64,000 bases of DNA from CAVRUD01 sp963849635 (GTDB taxonomy: Bacteria; Chloroflexota; Chloroflexia; Thermomicrobiales; UBA6265). A program made the position numbers and the translations under genes. Under the pieces are notes generated by a model, which was not told where the DNA came from, ran no database searches, and saw nothing but the letters and a program-made list of their open reading frames with translations. Positions 1 to 13,621 of the stretch are shown here, one piece after another. Each line of letters begins with the position of its first letter. Within the stretch, counting starts at the first letter, position 1. The stretch spans positions 1 to 64,000 of the forward strand of contig CAWKIA010000039.1 in assembly GCA_963849635.1 (NCBI GenBank). Direction: 5' to 3'.

Positions 1-234
1 TGTCGTGGGGCCGTCAAGACCTACGAAGCGATCGTGAAGGGCGACGAGATCGTCGAGGCCGGTGTACCGGAGAGCTTCAAGGTCCTCGTCAAAGAGCTTC
101 GCTCGCTTGGTCTCTCGATCGAGGTGATCAACGAGGACGAGCAGACCGTCGAGTTCACGGAAGACACCTCCCGCGACCTCCTCTCCAACCTGGACCGGAT
201 CAATCTCAGCGGCTTCGAGCGGACCGAAAGCTAA
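1..234 (+). CDS. rpoB: RNA polymerase beta subunit, C-terminal end (partial)
   Basis: This is the last 77 codons of the beta subunit of RNA polymerase; the gene begins outside the window. The reading KTYEAIVKGDEIVEAGVPES followed by FKVLVKELRSLGL is the conserved C-terminal region that packs against beta-prime, and the gene is followed by rpoC as usual. It ends with an acidic tail and a TAA stop. The first ten bases read V-V-G in the next frame, which is what should precede R-V-K-T-Y, so one base appears to be missing near position 11; this resembles the other single-base breaks in the window. Identification is firm; only the first few residues are uncertain. Confidence 0.95.
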   Translation, partial: CRGAVKTYEAIVKGDEIVEAGVPESFKVLVKELRSLGLSIEVINEDEQTVEFTEDTSRDLLSNLDRINLSGFERTES

Positions 235-304
235 TTCAGCCATCAGCTATCAGCTATCAGTCGTCAGGTAAGTTCTGACGGCTGAAAGCTGACGGCTGAC
301 AGCT
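235..304. repeat. Heptad-repeat hairpin between rpoB and rpoC (CAGCTAT family)
   Basis: The left arm (235-267) is a run of 7-bp units of the form CAGCNNT. After a short loop, the right arm (274-304) carries the complementary units (CTGACGG, CTGAAAG). The element starts at the base after the rpoB stop and ends seven bases before the GGAGG ribosome site of rpoC at 311-315. It would form a long imperfect RNA stem in the rpoB-rpoC message. Related elements at 11374 and 19614 use the same words. Confidence 0.8.
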
Positions 305-319
305 ACGTTCGGAGGAAGA

Positions 320-4943
<4,624 letters not shown>

Positions 4944-4972
4944 GCCGCGACTGCGGACTGATTGAAAAGTGT

Positions 4973-5010
4973 GCGACGGCGGGGCGGCAATGCCCCGCCG
5001 TCGCGCTTTT
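4973..5010 (+). terminator. Intrinsic terminator of the rpoB-rpoC operon
   Basis: A perfect 13-bp GC-rich stem (4973-4985 pairing with 4992-5004) around a 6-base loop is followed by GCTTTT. It lies 30 bases after the rpoC stop. Confidence 0.9.
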
Positions 5011-5067
5011 CCGGCGTTCACGTGATGGCGATGGGCCAAACACGCCGGCCGCGAAAAGTCCTTGCCG

Positions 5068-5096
5068 TTGCATTGCCTATCCCGCCTGCATAGGAT
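5068..5096 (+). promoter_or_regulatory. Probable sigma-70-type promoter of amidase A
   Basis: TTGCAT at 5068-5073 and TAGGAT at 5091-5096 are separated by 17 bases. The same arrangement (TAGCAT, 17 bases, TAGGAT) recurs in front of the paralogous amidase at 7141-7169, with conserved bases around it, which supports a functional site. Confidence 0.6.
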
Positions 5097-5154
5097 GCGA
5101 GGTGGTCAACGAATACGATGGCCGTGGCGCGAATGTCTCTAGGGGAGGTTGGCG

Positions 5155-6955
5155 ATGGAACCCGCGAACTCAAATGGCGCTGGGAAAGTCAATCGTCGCA
5201 ATCTCCTAAGGTGGGGTGCCGCGTCGGCAGCAGTTCCTGCTCTTGGCGCGGTCGCGTACGGGACGGGTGCGAGTGGTGGCGATTCTGAAAACGTGACCGC
5301 CTTTTCGGCCCAGCTAACGCCGTTCCCTGAGATCGAAGAGGTCACGATTGCCGAGATGCGCGCGGCGATGGACGCGGGGCGGCTGACCAGCCGCCAGGTC
5401 GTTGAGATCTATCTGGCGCGCATCGAAGCGATCGATCGCAACGGTCCCAAGCTCAATTCGATCATCGAGGTCAACCCGGACGCGCTCGCGATCGCCGATG
5501 AGCTCGACCGTGAACTCGCCGCCGGCACCAGCCGTGGACCCCTCCACGGGATCCCGATAGTCCTCAAAGACAACATCGACACAGCCGACAACATGCTGAC
5601 GACGGCCGGGTCGCTGGCGTTGGCTTCGACGACACCGGCCCAAGACTCGACCACGGCCGCCCGGCTGCGGGCTGCTGGCGCTGTCATCCTTGGCAAAACC
5701 ACCCTGAGCGAGTGGGCGAGCTTCCGTTCGTCGTACTCTTCGAGTGGTTGGAGCGGCCGCGGTGGTCAGGCTCTCAATCCCTACGCGCTCGATTCCAGTC
5801 CGTGCGGATCTAGCTCTAGGCTCCGCGGCCGCGGTCGCCGCGAACCTCTCTGCGGTGGCGATAGGTACCGAGACAAATGGATCGCTCGTGTGCCCGTCCC
5901 ATGCCAACTCGGTCGTGGCCATAAAGCCGACCGTTGGACTGACAAGCCGCGCCGGTGTCGTCCCGATTTCCCATACCCAGGACACGGTTGGTCCGATCGG
6001 CCGGACCGTAGCCGACGCCGCAGCGGTGCTCGGCGCCCTCGTCGGTGTCGATCAGCGAGATCCGATAACGTCTGAGAGTGCCGGAAAGTTCGAGACCGAC
6101 TACACCCAGTATCTCGATGCCAATGGCCTCAAGGGTGTCCGGGTTGGCGTGCCGCGCACGGCCGGCTACACCGACTATAGCCCTCAGGTCGAGGCGATTT
6201 TCGCCGCCGCCCTCGAGATGATGCGCTATCTCGGGGCTGAGGTCGTCGATCCGGCAAACTACCCAAATCAGGAAGCGATGGGCACCCGGGACGGGGGCAC
6301 TGTCGAGCTTTACGAGTTCAAGGCGGATATGAACGCCTACCTGGCGACCCGGGGAGCGGAGTCACCGGTGAAGACGCTGGCCGACCTGATCCAGTTCAAC
6401 AAGGACCACGCAGCTGAGGAAATGCCGTTCTTCGGGCAGGACCTTTTCGAACTTGCCGATGCCATGGGACCTCTGACCGACCAGGAATACAAGAATGCCC
6501 TGGAGAAGCTCCTGAGACTATCTCGGGAGGAGGGCATCGACGCGTTGATGGACCTGTACAAGCTCGACGCCATCGTCGCCCCAACCGGCAACCCGCCGTG
6601 GAAGATCGATCTCGTCAATGGCGACCACTTCCTGGGGGCAAGCTCAGGCGATGCCGCGAAGGCCGGCTACCCGATCGTGACGGTCCCGGCCGGTTATGCC
6701 TACGGATTGCCGGTGGGGATCAGTTTCATCGGACGTGCGTACAGCGAAGGCACGTTGATCAAGCAAGCGTATGCCTTCGAGCAAGCCACACAGATTCGCG
6801 AGCGACCGAACTTCCTGCCTTCGGCCGTCGTGCCATCGGGGCTGATCGGAGCGCTGACGCTGCCGACGGTCGCGGGGATCAGTGATCCGCGGGGCGCGAC
6901 CCCGTTTGCGTCGCCCGAGGCCACTCCTGAAGCCACTCCTGTCGGAGCTGGGTAA
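5155..6955 (+). CDS. Tat-exported amidase signature family protein A, one frameshift
   Basis: This is an amidase of the amidase signature (AS) family, hydrolysing an unknown amide outside the membrane. The N-terminus carries a twin-arginine signal (VNRRNLLRWGAASAAV followed by a hydrophobic stretch). The AS core shows the catalytic Lys in IVLKDNIDTAD, the cis-Ser in CGSSS-GSAAAVAANL and the nucleophile loop GTETNGSLVCPS. The start is ATG 5155, six bases after GGGGAGG (5142-5148); a TTG at 5149 sits on that ribosome site and is unlikely. An extra A at 5818 breaks the frame exactly inside the catalytic SSS-GS motif; the second segment continues with strong similarity to the intact paralogue at 7224. 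The C-terminus ends in a Pro/Glu/Ala-rich tail. It may be a real pseudogene or a sequence error; the substrate is unknown. Confidence 0.85.
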
Positions 6956-7140
6956 AACCTAAGGCAAAACCTGACTTGACTTACATGTACCTGCGACTGG
7001 GTGATGGGCGCGTCCTCATCTACATTCGATCGGGGAATCTGGCGACAGCAGGGCAATGATGCTCCTCCCTCGCAATATCCCGCCGGATTTCCTCCGGGCG
7101 CTGTGCTCTTATCGGCGTGAGCGATTAATCAATTCTGCCG

Positions 7141-7169
7141 TAGCATTGCCGTACCGCACGGCGTAGGAT
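7141..7169 (+). promoter_or_regulatory. Probable promoter of amidase B
   Basis: TAGCAT (7141-7146) and TAGGAT (7164-7169) are separated by 17 bases and lie at the position homologous to the amidase A promoter. The rest of the 268-base gap between the two amidases shows no gene. Confidence 0.5.
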
Positions 7170-7223
7170 GCGGGAACACAACGCGATGACCATGACGAGT
7201 AGCAGACAAAGAGGGGGTGGGCA

Positions 7224-9011
7224 ATGGAACCTGCGAACTCTGATGGCGCTGGCAAGGTCAATCGTCGAAGTCTGCTGCGGTGGGGCGCAGCATCGGCCGC
7301 CGTTCCGGCACTTGGCGCGGTCGCTTACGGGACAGGTGCAAGCGGTGGTGGTTCTGACAACGTGACGACCTTTTCGGCCCAACAGGCTCCCTTCCCTGAG
7401 ATTGAAGAAATCACGATCGCCGAGCTGCGCGCGGCCATGGACGCCGGGCGGCTGACTAGCCGCCAGGTAGTGGAGATGTATCTCGCCCGCATCGACGCGA
7501 TCGATCGCAACGGTCCTAAGCTCAACTCGATCATGGAGGTCAACCCGGACGCACTTGCGATCGCCGACGAACTCGACCGAGAGCTCGCCGCTGGCGCAAT
7601 TCGCGGCCCACTTCACGGCATCCCCATCGTCCTTAAAGACAACATCGACACGGCCGACAACATGCTGACGACGGCCGGGTCACTGGCATTGGCCTCAACG
7701 AAGCCGTTGCAGGACTCGACGACGGCCGCGCGCCTGCGGGCCGCTGGGGCCGTCATTCTTGGCAAGACGACCCTGAGCGAATGGGCGAACTTCCGCTCCA
7801 CGCACTCGTCGAGTGGGTGGAGCGGCCGGGGCGGCCAGTCCCTCAATCCGTACGTCCTCGACTCCAGCCCTTGCGGCTCAAGTTCAGGTTCCCCAGCGGC
7901 GGTTGCGGCCAACCTGACCACGGTGGCGATTGGGACGGAGACCGATGGTTCGATCGTCTGCCCATCAAACGCCAGTTCGGTCGTGGGCATCAAGCCGACC
8001 GTCGGATTGACGAGTCGGGCCGGCGTTGTCCCGATTTCCCACACCCAGGACACCATCGGTCCCCATGGGCGCACGGTAGCCGATGCTGCCACGGTGCTGG
8101 GTGCTCTGGTCGGGCCAGATCCGCGCGATCCGCAAACTCAGGAGAGCGCCGGCAAGTTCGAGGCCGATTACACCCAATTCCTCGACGCCGATGGCCTCAG
8201 GGGCGCCCGGATTGGTGTGCCGCGCACGGCGGGGTACACCGGCTATAGCACCCAGGCAGACGAGATCTTCAACGCGGCCATCGAGGCGATGCGCCAGCTC
8301 GGCGCGGAGATCGTCGACCCGGCCGATTATCCGAACCAGGAGGACATGGGCACACGGGACGAGATCACCGTCCTGCTCTACGAGTTCAAGGCCGACGTGA
8401 CCGCCTATCTGGCGACACGAGGCGCAGAGTCACCGGTGAAGACACTGGCCGACTTGATCCAGTTCAATAAGGATCACGCCGCCGAGGAGATGCCCTACTT
8501 CGGTCAGGAGCTGTTCGAGCTGGCCGAGGCGAAGGGTCCGTTGACTGATCAGGAGTACCTGGATGCCCTGGAGAAGAACACACGCCTCTCCCGGGAAGAA
8601 GGCATCGATGCGCTGATGGATCTGCATAATCTCGATGCGATTGTTGCTCCAACCGGCAGCCCGCCGTGGAAGATCGACCTCGTCAACGGCGACCATTTCC
8701 TGGGGGCAAGCTCGGGCGATGCCGCGATGGCTGGCTATCCGATCGTGACAGTCCCGGCCGGATACGCCTACGGATTGCCGGTTGGCGTCAGCTTCATGGG
8801 CCGTGGATACAGTGAAGGCACCTTGATCAAGCTGGCATACGCCTTCGAGCAGGCAACCCAGGTGCGCGATCGGCCGAACTTCTTGCCTTCGGCGGTTGTG
8901 CCGTCGGGGCTGGTCGGGGCACTGACGCTACCGGCGGCGGCTGGTGTCAGCGATCCGCGGGGCGCGACCCCGTTTGCGTCTCCCGAGGCGACCCCGATCG
9001 AAACCTCGTGA
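7224..9011 (+). CDS. Tat-exported amidase signature family protein B
   Basis: A 595-residue intact paralogue of the preceding amidase, close enough that signal peptide, core and C-terminal tail align throughout. The twin-arginine signal is VNRRSLLRWGAASAA. AS-family catalytic elements are visible: the Lys in IVLKDNIDTAD, the cis-Ser in CGSSSGSPAAVAANL and the nucleophile loop GTETDGSIVCPS. Typical AS proteins are 450-520 residues; the excess is the signal peptide and a C-terminal tail ending in repeated SPEATP-like wording. A purine-rich ribosome site (about 7211-7219) precedes ATG 7224. Side-by-side copies with a shared promoter arrangement indicate a local duplication. The substrate cannot be told from sequence; glutamyl-tRNA amidotransferase is excluded by the export signal. 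Confidence 0.88.
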   Translation: MEPANSDGAGKVNRRSLLRWGAASAAVPALGAVAYGTGASGGGSDNVTTFSAQQAPFPEIEEITIAELRAAMDAGRLTSRQVVEMYLARIDAIDRNGPKLNSIMEVNPDALAIADELDRELAAGAIRGPLHGIPIVLKDNIDTADNMLTTAGSLALASTKPLQDSTTAARLRAAGAVILGKTTLSEWANFRSTHSSSGWSGRGGQSLNPYVLDSSPCGSSSGSPAAVAANLTTVAIGTETDGSIVCPSNASSVVGIKPTVGLTSRAGVVPISHTQDTIGPHGRTVADAATVLGALVGPDPRDPQTQESAGKFEADYTQFLDADGLRGARIGVPRTAGYTGYSTQADEIFNAAIEAMRQLGAEIVDPADYPNQEDMGTRDEITVLLYEFKADVTAYLATRGAESPVKTLADLIQFNKDHAAEEMPYFGQELFELAEAKGPLTDQEYLDALEKNTRLSREEGIDALMDLHNLDAIVAPTGSPPWKIDLVNGDHFLGASSGDAAMAGYPIVTVPAGYAYGLPVGVSFMGRGYSEGTLIKLAYAFEQATQVRDRPNFLPSAVVPSGLVGALTLPAAAGVSDPRGATPFASPEATPIETS

Positions 9012-9098
9012 TGCCCGAGTTGTTGCTGAGGACAGGCGCGAACTGTGGTTGACGTCGTACGCGGCAAGGACGCGGTTGCCTAGCGAAAGGAGAGCGAC

Positions 9099-9920
9099 AT
9101 GGCAGCTTCCAGAGAATCTAGACCGGGATCTACGGGCGTTCGGCGGCTCCGGTTCGCTGGCCTTGCGACCGCCGTTGGACTGATCGGATTGCTCGCTCCG
9201 AACGCCGCCGCCGCGCAGCCGACCTCCGCGAACGGGACGGTGCCCAGCATCGCGGTGATCGGCTTCGGTGAGGCCGAAGTCCCCGCCGACACGGCGAACC
9301 TTCAGTTCTTCCTCAGTCTGAACGATCCCTTCACTGGTCCACCGGCCCGCCCGCGCCCGGGAGTTGAGCCCGGCAGCGAGGAGCGCGAGGCCGTCGCTCC
9401 GGTCGTTGACCTGATCGTGAGCAACGGTGTGAACCAGGAGGACGTGCGGATCACGACGAGCCTGGCCTTGACCGGACCATACGGTCCGAGCAGTTCCAGC
9501 GCCGTCTTCGTCGAGTTCCCCGTCGCCGAGCCGACGCAGGACGAGTTGAATCAACTCGTCGACGCCGTCGGTCAAGAGGCCAGCGACCAGGGCCTGTTCT
9601 TGACGCAAGTCGGGGTTGCGTACGAGGTCACTGACTGCGCGCCGGTCCGGCGCGCGGCTCGCGAATCTGCCGTTGAGGACGCCCGCGCGCAAGCGCAGGT
9701 GCAGGCCGAGATCCTGGGCGTAGACCTGGGAGAGGTCATTGTGTCGAGCGACATTCCAGTCACGGCGCTCTCCCCGTATCCTGGCAATAGTTGTGAGCCA
9801 GTCGCGCCTTCCCCCATCGTTGGAGGTTTCACCGTCGCCGCATTTGACCCGACCGCCGAGCCAGTCGTCGAAATCTACCGCCAGGTGATGGTGACGTTTG
9901 CCATCACCGAAGAGGAGTAG
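9099..9920 (+). CDS. Secreted SIMPL-domain (DUF541) protein
   Basis: A 273-residue protein with an N-terminal Sec-type signal (basic VRRLRFAG, hydrophobic core, AAAAQ cleavage-like end near residue 39). It then carries a SIMPL domain: the start IAVIGFGEAEVPADTANLQF and the late helix ARAQAQVQAEILGVDLGEVI are the family hallmarks. SIMPL proteins are periplasmic or secreted, oligomeric and mostly of unknown function. ATG 9099 follows AAAGGA at 9086-9091. It lies 87 bases after amidase B on the same strand and may be cotranscribed with it. A Pro-rich loop (PPARPRPGVEPG) interrupts the first part of the domain. No enzymatic residue is evident. Confidence 0.8.
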   Translation: MAASRESRPGSTGVRRLRFAGLATAVGLIGLLAPNAAAAQPTSANGTVPSIAVIGFGEAEVPADTANLQFFLSLNDPFTGPPARPRPGVEPGSEEREAVAPVVDLIVSNGVNQEDVRITTSLALTGPYGPSSSSAVFVEFPVAEPTQDELNQLVDAVGQEASDQGLFLTQVGVAYEVTDCAPVRRAARESAVEDARAQAQVQAEILGVDLGEVIVSSDIPVTALSPYPGNSCEPVAPSPIVGGFTVAAFDPTAEPVVEIYRQVMVTFAITEEE

Positions 9921-9986
9921 TTGAGGCGCGGCCGTCCCAGCGATTTCCCATAGCTCTGGACGCGTCTGGATGCAAAAGTTTCAAGG

Positions 9987-10015
9987 TTGACGCACCGGAG
10001 AATTCTGCGTAGAAT
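9987..10015 (+). promoter_or_regulatory. Promoter of the str operon (rpsL-rpsG-fusA-tuf)
   Basis: TTGACG at 9987-9992 and TAGAAT at 10010-10015 are separated by 17 bases, close to the sigma-70 consensus. The expected start of transcription, near 10022, leaves a leader of about 170 bases before rpsL. Confidence 0.8.
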
Positions 10016-10025
10016 AGCCCTTCGT

Positions 10026-10043
10026 GGCCGCCGCTAGGCGGCC
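10026..10043 (+). promoter_or_regulatory. Hairpin at the 5-prime end of the rpsL leader
   Basis: GGCCGCC and GGCGGCC form a perfect 7-bp stem around a GCTA tetraloop at the very start of the predicted transcript. It may protect the 5-prime end of the message. The rest of the leader (10044-10192) shows no convincing gene. Confidence 0.5.
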
Positions 10044-10192
10044 ATGTGGGTGAAGTTGTCTCGTCCATTCCCTGGAAGGACGTTGAACGATCCCTCGACG
10101 GACGACTGGCGCCGCAGCTGTTGGTTAACGGGGAAGGTCCCCGCCGAGCCGGCAGAGCACGGTAGTAGCCTCTCGTCTGGTAGGAGCTTTTC

Positions 10193-10633
10193 GTGCCGAC
10201 GATCAATCAGTTGGTTCGAAAGGGCCGCAAGCGCGTCACCAAGAAGACGAAGGCGCCGGCTCTGGGCTTCACGAACAACGCACTTGGCCGCTATGCGGGC
10301 GAGTTGCGTCGCGGCAGTAATTCGCCGCAGAAGCGCGGAGTCTGTACCCAAGTCAAAACGATGACGCCGAAGAAGCCTAATTCCGCTCTTCGCAAGATTG
10401 CCCGCGTGCGTCTGACCAACCATCTTGAGGTCACGGCGTACATCCCGGGCGAGGGGCACAACCTTCAGGAGCACTCCGTGGTGCTGGTACGTGGTGGCCG
10501 GGTGAAAGATCTCCCGGGCGTCCGCTACCACATCGTTCGCGGAACCCTGGATGCCCGTGGCGTTGAGAACCGGAAGCAGGGGCGGTCCAAGTACGGAACC
10601 AAGGCGCCCAAGGCTGCCGCCGCCAAGCGGTAG
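10193..10633 (+). CDS. rpsL: 30S ribosomal protein S12
   Basis: S12 sits at the decoding centre of the 30S subunit. The sequence has the family start MPTINQLVRKGRK, the decoding-site loop TPKKPNSALRK and the PGVRYHIVRGTLD region. At 146 residues it is longer than the 124-residue E. coli protein, because of an insertion of about 20 residues (around KAPALGFTNNALGRYAGEL) before the GVCT stretch. Such insertions are known in Chloroflexi and some Gram-positive groups. The start is GTG 10193. It is the first gene of the str operon, downstream of the promoter at 9987. Confidence 0.97.
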   Translation: MPTINQLVRKGRKRVTKKTKAPALGFTNNALGRYAGELRRGSNSPQKRGVCTQVKTMTPKKPNSALRKIARVRLTNHLEVTAYIPGEGHNLQEHSVVLVRGGRVKDLPGVRYHIVRGTLDARGVENRKQGRSKYGTKAPKAAAAKR

Positions 10634-10708
10634 CAACGGACCGGCACGCGGCCGGTATCGATAATCGGGTGCTTCCCGCTTCGGCGGAACTGAGTGACTC
10701 CCACGAGA

Positions 10709-10743
10709 AGCGGCCCGGCGTCTCTGAGACGCTGACCGCTTTT
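10709..10743 (+). terminator. Terminator-like hairpin in the rpsL-rpsG spacer
   Basis: Two stem blocks, AGCGG/CCGCT and GCGTCT/AGACGC, close over a CTG loop, and the hairpin is followed by TTTT. It sits in a 263-base spacer, unusually long for this gene pair. In E. coli the rpsL-rpsG spacer binds S7 for feedback control, so an attenuator or regulatory role is plausible here but unproven. Nothing else gene-like is visible in the spacer. Confidence 0.5.
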
Positions 10744-10896
10744 CGTGTGTTTAGGAGCACTCGGAACCGACGTCTGTGGAAGCCAATAGATGCCGGCACC
10801 AGAGCGATCTGGCGATGGCGTCATCCGGTGGCGACGGTTGCACGCGCCCCGCACGGCCGGATTTGAATCTGCGGTAATACGGAGGCCAGACGAAAC

Positions 10897-11370
10897 ATGC
10901 CAAGGCGAGCGAAAGTCCAGAAGCGGATCATCATTCCAGACTCGAAGTACAACAGCGAGCTGGTGACCCGCTTCATCAACAAGATCATGCAGCGGGGTAA
11001 GAAGGGCCTGGCCGAGCGCATCATGTACGGCGCGTTCGAGACCATCCAGACCCGGACCGGCCGTAGTCCGCTCGAAGTCTTCGAGCAGGCGGTCTACAAC
11101 GCCACTCCGGTCGTCGAGGTCAAGCCCCGGCGTGTTGGTGGCGCCACCTACCAGGTCCCGGTGCAGATCGAAGGGGACCGGCGTCGCTCGCTGGCGATCC
11201 GCTGGCTGCTGACGGCAGCTCGCAATCGCCCTGGCAAGTCGATGGAAGAGAAGCTCGCCAACGAGCTGATGGATGCATTTAACGGCACGGGCGCAACGAT
11301 CAAGCGACGGGAAGATACCCATCGCATGGCCGAAGCGAACCGCGCCTTCTCTCACTACGCGCGATTCTAG
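10897..11370 (+). CDS. rpsG: 30S ribosomal protein S7
   Basis: S7 is a primary assembly protein that organises the 3-prime domain of 16S rRNA. The 157-residue sequence starts MPRRAKVQKRIIIPDSKYNS and contains the conserved KPRRVGGATYQVPVQI strand pair and the C-terminal KREDTHRMAEANRAFSHYA. GGAGG at 10881-10885 precedes ATG 10897. Length and content are normal for bacterial S7. It is followed within four bases by a heptad-repeat hairpin. Confidence 0.97.
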   Translation: MPRRAKVQKRIIIPDSKYNSELVTRFINKIMQRGKKGLAERIMYGAFETIQTRTGRSPLEVFEQAVYNATPVVEVKPRRVGGATYQVPVQIEGDRRRSLAIRWLLTAARNRPGKSMEEKLANELMDAFNGTGATIKRREDTHRMAEANRAFSHYARF

Positions 11371-11373
11371 CTT

Positions 11374-11470
11374 TTAGCCGTCAGCAATCAGCCCTCAGCC
11401 GTCAGAAATCCCGACTGAACTGGCGGCCGACCCAAACCTGCTGATAGCTGACGGCTGATCACTGATAGCT
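11374..11470. repeat. Heptad-repeat hairpin between rpsG and fusA (CAGCNNT family)
   Basis: Left arm 11374-11406 consists of 7-bp units such as CAGCAAT, CAGCCCT and CAGCCGT. Right arm 11438-11470 carries the complementary words (CTGATAG, CTGACGG). A roughly 30-base non-repeating loop separates them. The element starts four bases after the rpsG stop and ends just upstream of the fusA ribosome site. Confidence 0.75.
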
Positions 11471-11498
11471 CGGGGCCAAGGGCCCTTCGGAGACATTA

Positions 11499-13610
11499 AT
11501 GAGTAGCGCTACCGCCACCAAGCCAGGTGCCACGGACGCCCGGACCGCTCTTTCGCGGACCCGCAACATCGGCATCATTGCCCACATCGACGCGGGTAAG
11601 ACAACGACGACCGAGCGGATCCTCTTCTACACCGGTCGCGTGCACCGCGTGGGCGAGGTCCATGAGGGCGCGGCCACGATGGACTGGATGGAGCAGGAGC
11701 GAGAGCGGGGTATCACCATTACCTCAGCCGCCACCACCTGCTTCTGGAAGGACCATCGGATCAACATCATCGACACGCCCGGTCACGTCGACTTCACGGT
11801 CGAAGTCGAGCGGTCCCTGCGCGTCCTCGACGGTGGCGTCGTCGTGTTCGATGCCGTCGCGGGTGTCGAGCCGCAGTCGGAGACGGTCTGGCGGCAGGCG
11901 GACAAGTACGCCGTGCCGCGCTTCTGCTTCGTCAACAAGATGGACCGCACCGGTGCGTCGTTCCAGCGCACGCTGGACATGATCGTCGACCGCCTGAAGG
12001 CAAAGCCGGTCCCAGTCCAGCTGCCGATCGGTGCTGAGTCCAACTTCAAGGGCGTCGTCGATCTCATCGAGCAGGTCGCTTACATCTACCACGATGACCT
12101 CGGCCAGAACATCGAAACGGTCGAGATCCCGGCGGACATGGTCGAAGAGGCTGCTGCTGCCCGGGTGTTCATCGTCGAGTCGGTCGCCGAGAGCGACGAA
12201 GAGCTCACGATGCGCTACCTCGAAGGCGAGGAGCTGACCAACGATGAGCTGCGGGCAGGTCTGCGCGCCGCGACGTTGAACAACCTGCTCGTCCCGGTCC
12301 TCTGCGGCAGCGCCCTCAAGAACAAGGGCGTGCAGCCGATGTTGGACGCGATCATCGAGTACCTGCCTTCACCGGAGGATGTCGAGGCTGTTCGCGGCAC
12401 CGACCCGAAGACCGACGAAGAGGTGATCCGCAGCGTCGAAGATGGTCAGCCGTTCTCGGCACTGGCATTCAAGATCCAGGCCGATCCGCACGTCGGCAAG
12501 CTGACGTACATCCGCGTCTACTCCGGATCTCTGGCGTCCGGTTCTTACGCGCTGAACTCGACCAAGGGCGAGCGCGAGCGTGTTGGCCGGTTGCTTCAGA
12601 TGCACGCGAACACGCGGGAAGAGATTCCCGTTGTTCACGCCGGCAACATCTGCGCCGTCATTGGTCTCAAGAACACGACGACTGGTGACACACTTTGTGA
12701 TCCCGCCGCTCCGGTCGTGCTGGAAAACATCACCTTCCCGGAGCCGGTGATCTCCGTCTCGATCGAGCCTAAGACCCGCGCCGACCAGGACAAGATGGGT
12801 AACGCCCTCGCGCGCCTGGCGGAAGAGGATCCGACTTTCCGGGTCCGCACAGCTGAGGAAACCGGCCAGACCATCATCGACGGAATGGGTGAGCTTCACC
12901 TCGAAGTCATCGTGGACCGGATGATGCGGGAGTTCCGGGTTGAGGCCAATGTTGGCCGCCCACAGGTTGCCTACAAGGAGACCATCACGGTTCCGGTTCG
13001 GGCCGAGGGTCGCCACGTACGGCAGTCGGGTGGTAAGGGTCAGTACGGCCACTGCATCGTCGAGTTCACGCCTCAGGAGCGGGGCGCGGGCTACGAGTTC
13101 GTGGACAAGGTCGTCGGTGGCTCGATTCCGCGCGAGTACATCGCTCCGATCAATGCGGGCATCGTTGAGTCGATGCTGACGGGTGGCCAGGCGGGCTTCC
13201 CGATCGTGGACATCAAGGCGACAGTCATCGATGGCTCCTACCACGATGTGGACTCATCGGAAATGGCGTTCAAGATTGCCGGTTCGCTGGCGCTCAAGGA
13301 CGCAATCCGGCGCGGCCGACCAAGCATCCTCGAGCCGATCATGGAGGTCGAGGTCACAACGCCGGACGACTTCATGGGCGATGTCATCGGGGACCTCAAT
13401 TCTCGTCGTGGCCAAATCCAAGGCATGGAGGAGCGCGCAGGCGCTCAGGTCATCCGAGCGACGGTGCCGCTAGCGGCAATGTTCGGATACGCAACCGACC
13501 TTCGGTCCACGACTCAGGGCCGCGCGGTCTACTCGATGCAGTTCGATCATTACGCGCCGCTGCCGACCAACCTGGCCGAAGAGTTCGTCGCCAAGGCACA
13601 GCGATCCTAA
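11499..13610 (+). CDS. fusA: Elongation factor G
   Basis: EF-G is the GTPase that drives translocation of the ribosome. At 703 residues it has the standard length. GTPase motifs are clear: AHIDAGKTTTTER (P loop), RGITITSA (switch I), DTPGHVD (G3) and NKMD (G4). The downstream domains include GMGELHLEV and the KETITVPVRAEGRHVRQSGG region of domain IV. ATG 11499 is preceded by CGGAG at 11488-11492. It lies between rpsG and tuf in the normal str order and has no frame breaks. Confidence 0.98.
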   Translation: MSSATATKPGATDARTALSRTRNIGIIAHIDAGKTTTTERILFYTGRVHRVGEVHEGAATMDWMEQERERGITITSAATTCFWKDHRINIIDTPGHVDFTVEVERSLRVLDGGVVVFDAVAGVEPQSETVWRQADKYAVPRFCFVNKMDRTGASFQRTLDMIVDRLKAKPVPVQLPIGAESNFKGVVDLIEQVAYIYHDDLGQNIETVEIPADMVEEAAAARVFIVESVAESDEELTMRYLEGEELTNDELRAGLRAATLNNLLVPVLCGSALKNKGVQPMLDAIIEYLPSPEDVEAVRGTDPKTDEEVIRSVEDGQPFSALAFKIQADPHVGKLTYIRVYSGSLASGSYALNSTKGERERVGRLLQMHANTREEIPVVHAGNICAVIGLKNTTTGDTLCDPAAPVVLENITFPEPVISVSIEPKTRADQDKMGNALARLAEEDPTFRVRTAEETGQTIIDGMGELHLEVIVDRMMREFRVEANVGRPQVAYKETITVPVRAEGRHVRQSGGKGQYGHCIVEFTPQERGAGYEFVDKVVGGSIPREYIAPINAGIVESMLTGGQAGFPIVDIKATVIDGSYHDVDSSEMAFKIAGSLALKDAIRRGRPSILEPIMEVEVTTPDDFMGDVIGDLNSRRGQIQGMEERAGAQVIRATVPLAAMFGYATDLRSTTQGRAVYSMQFDHYAPLPTNLAEEFVAKAQRS

Positions 13611-13621
13611 TTTGAGCGTTG

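Noticed and set aside
10044..10364. Upstream open reading frame in the rpsL leader
   Set aside because: It overlaps rpsL in another frame, has no ribosome site and reads as Arg/Ser-rich shadow sequence.
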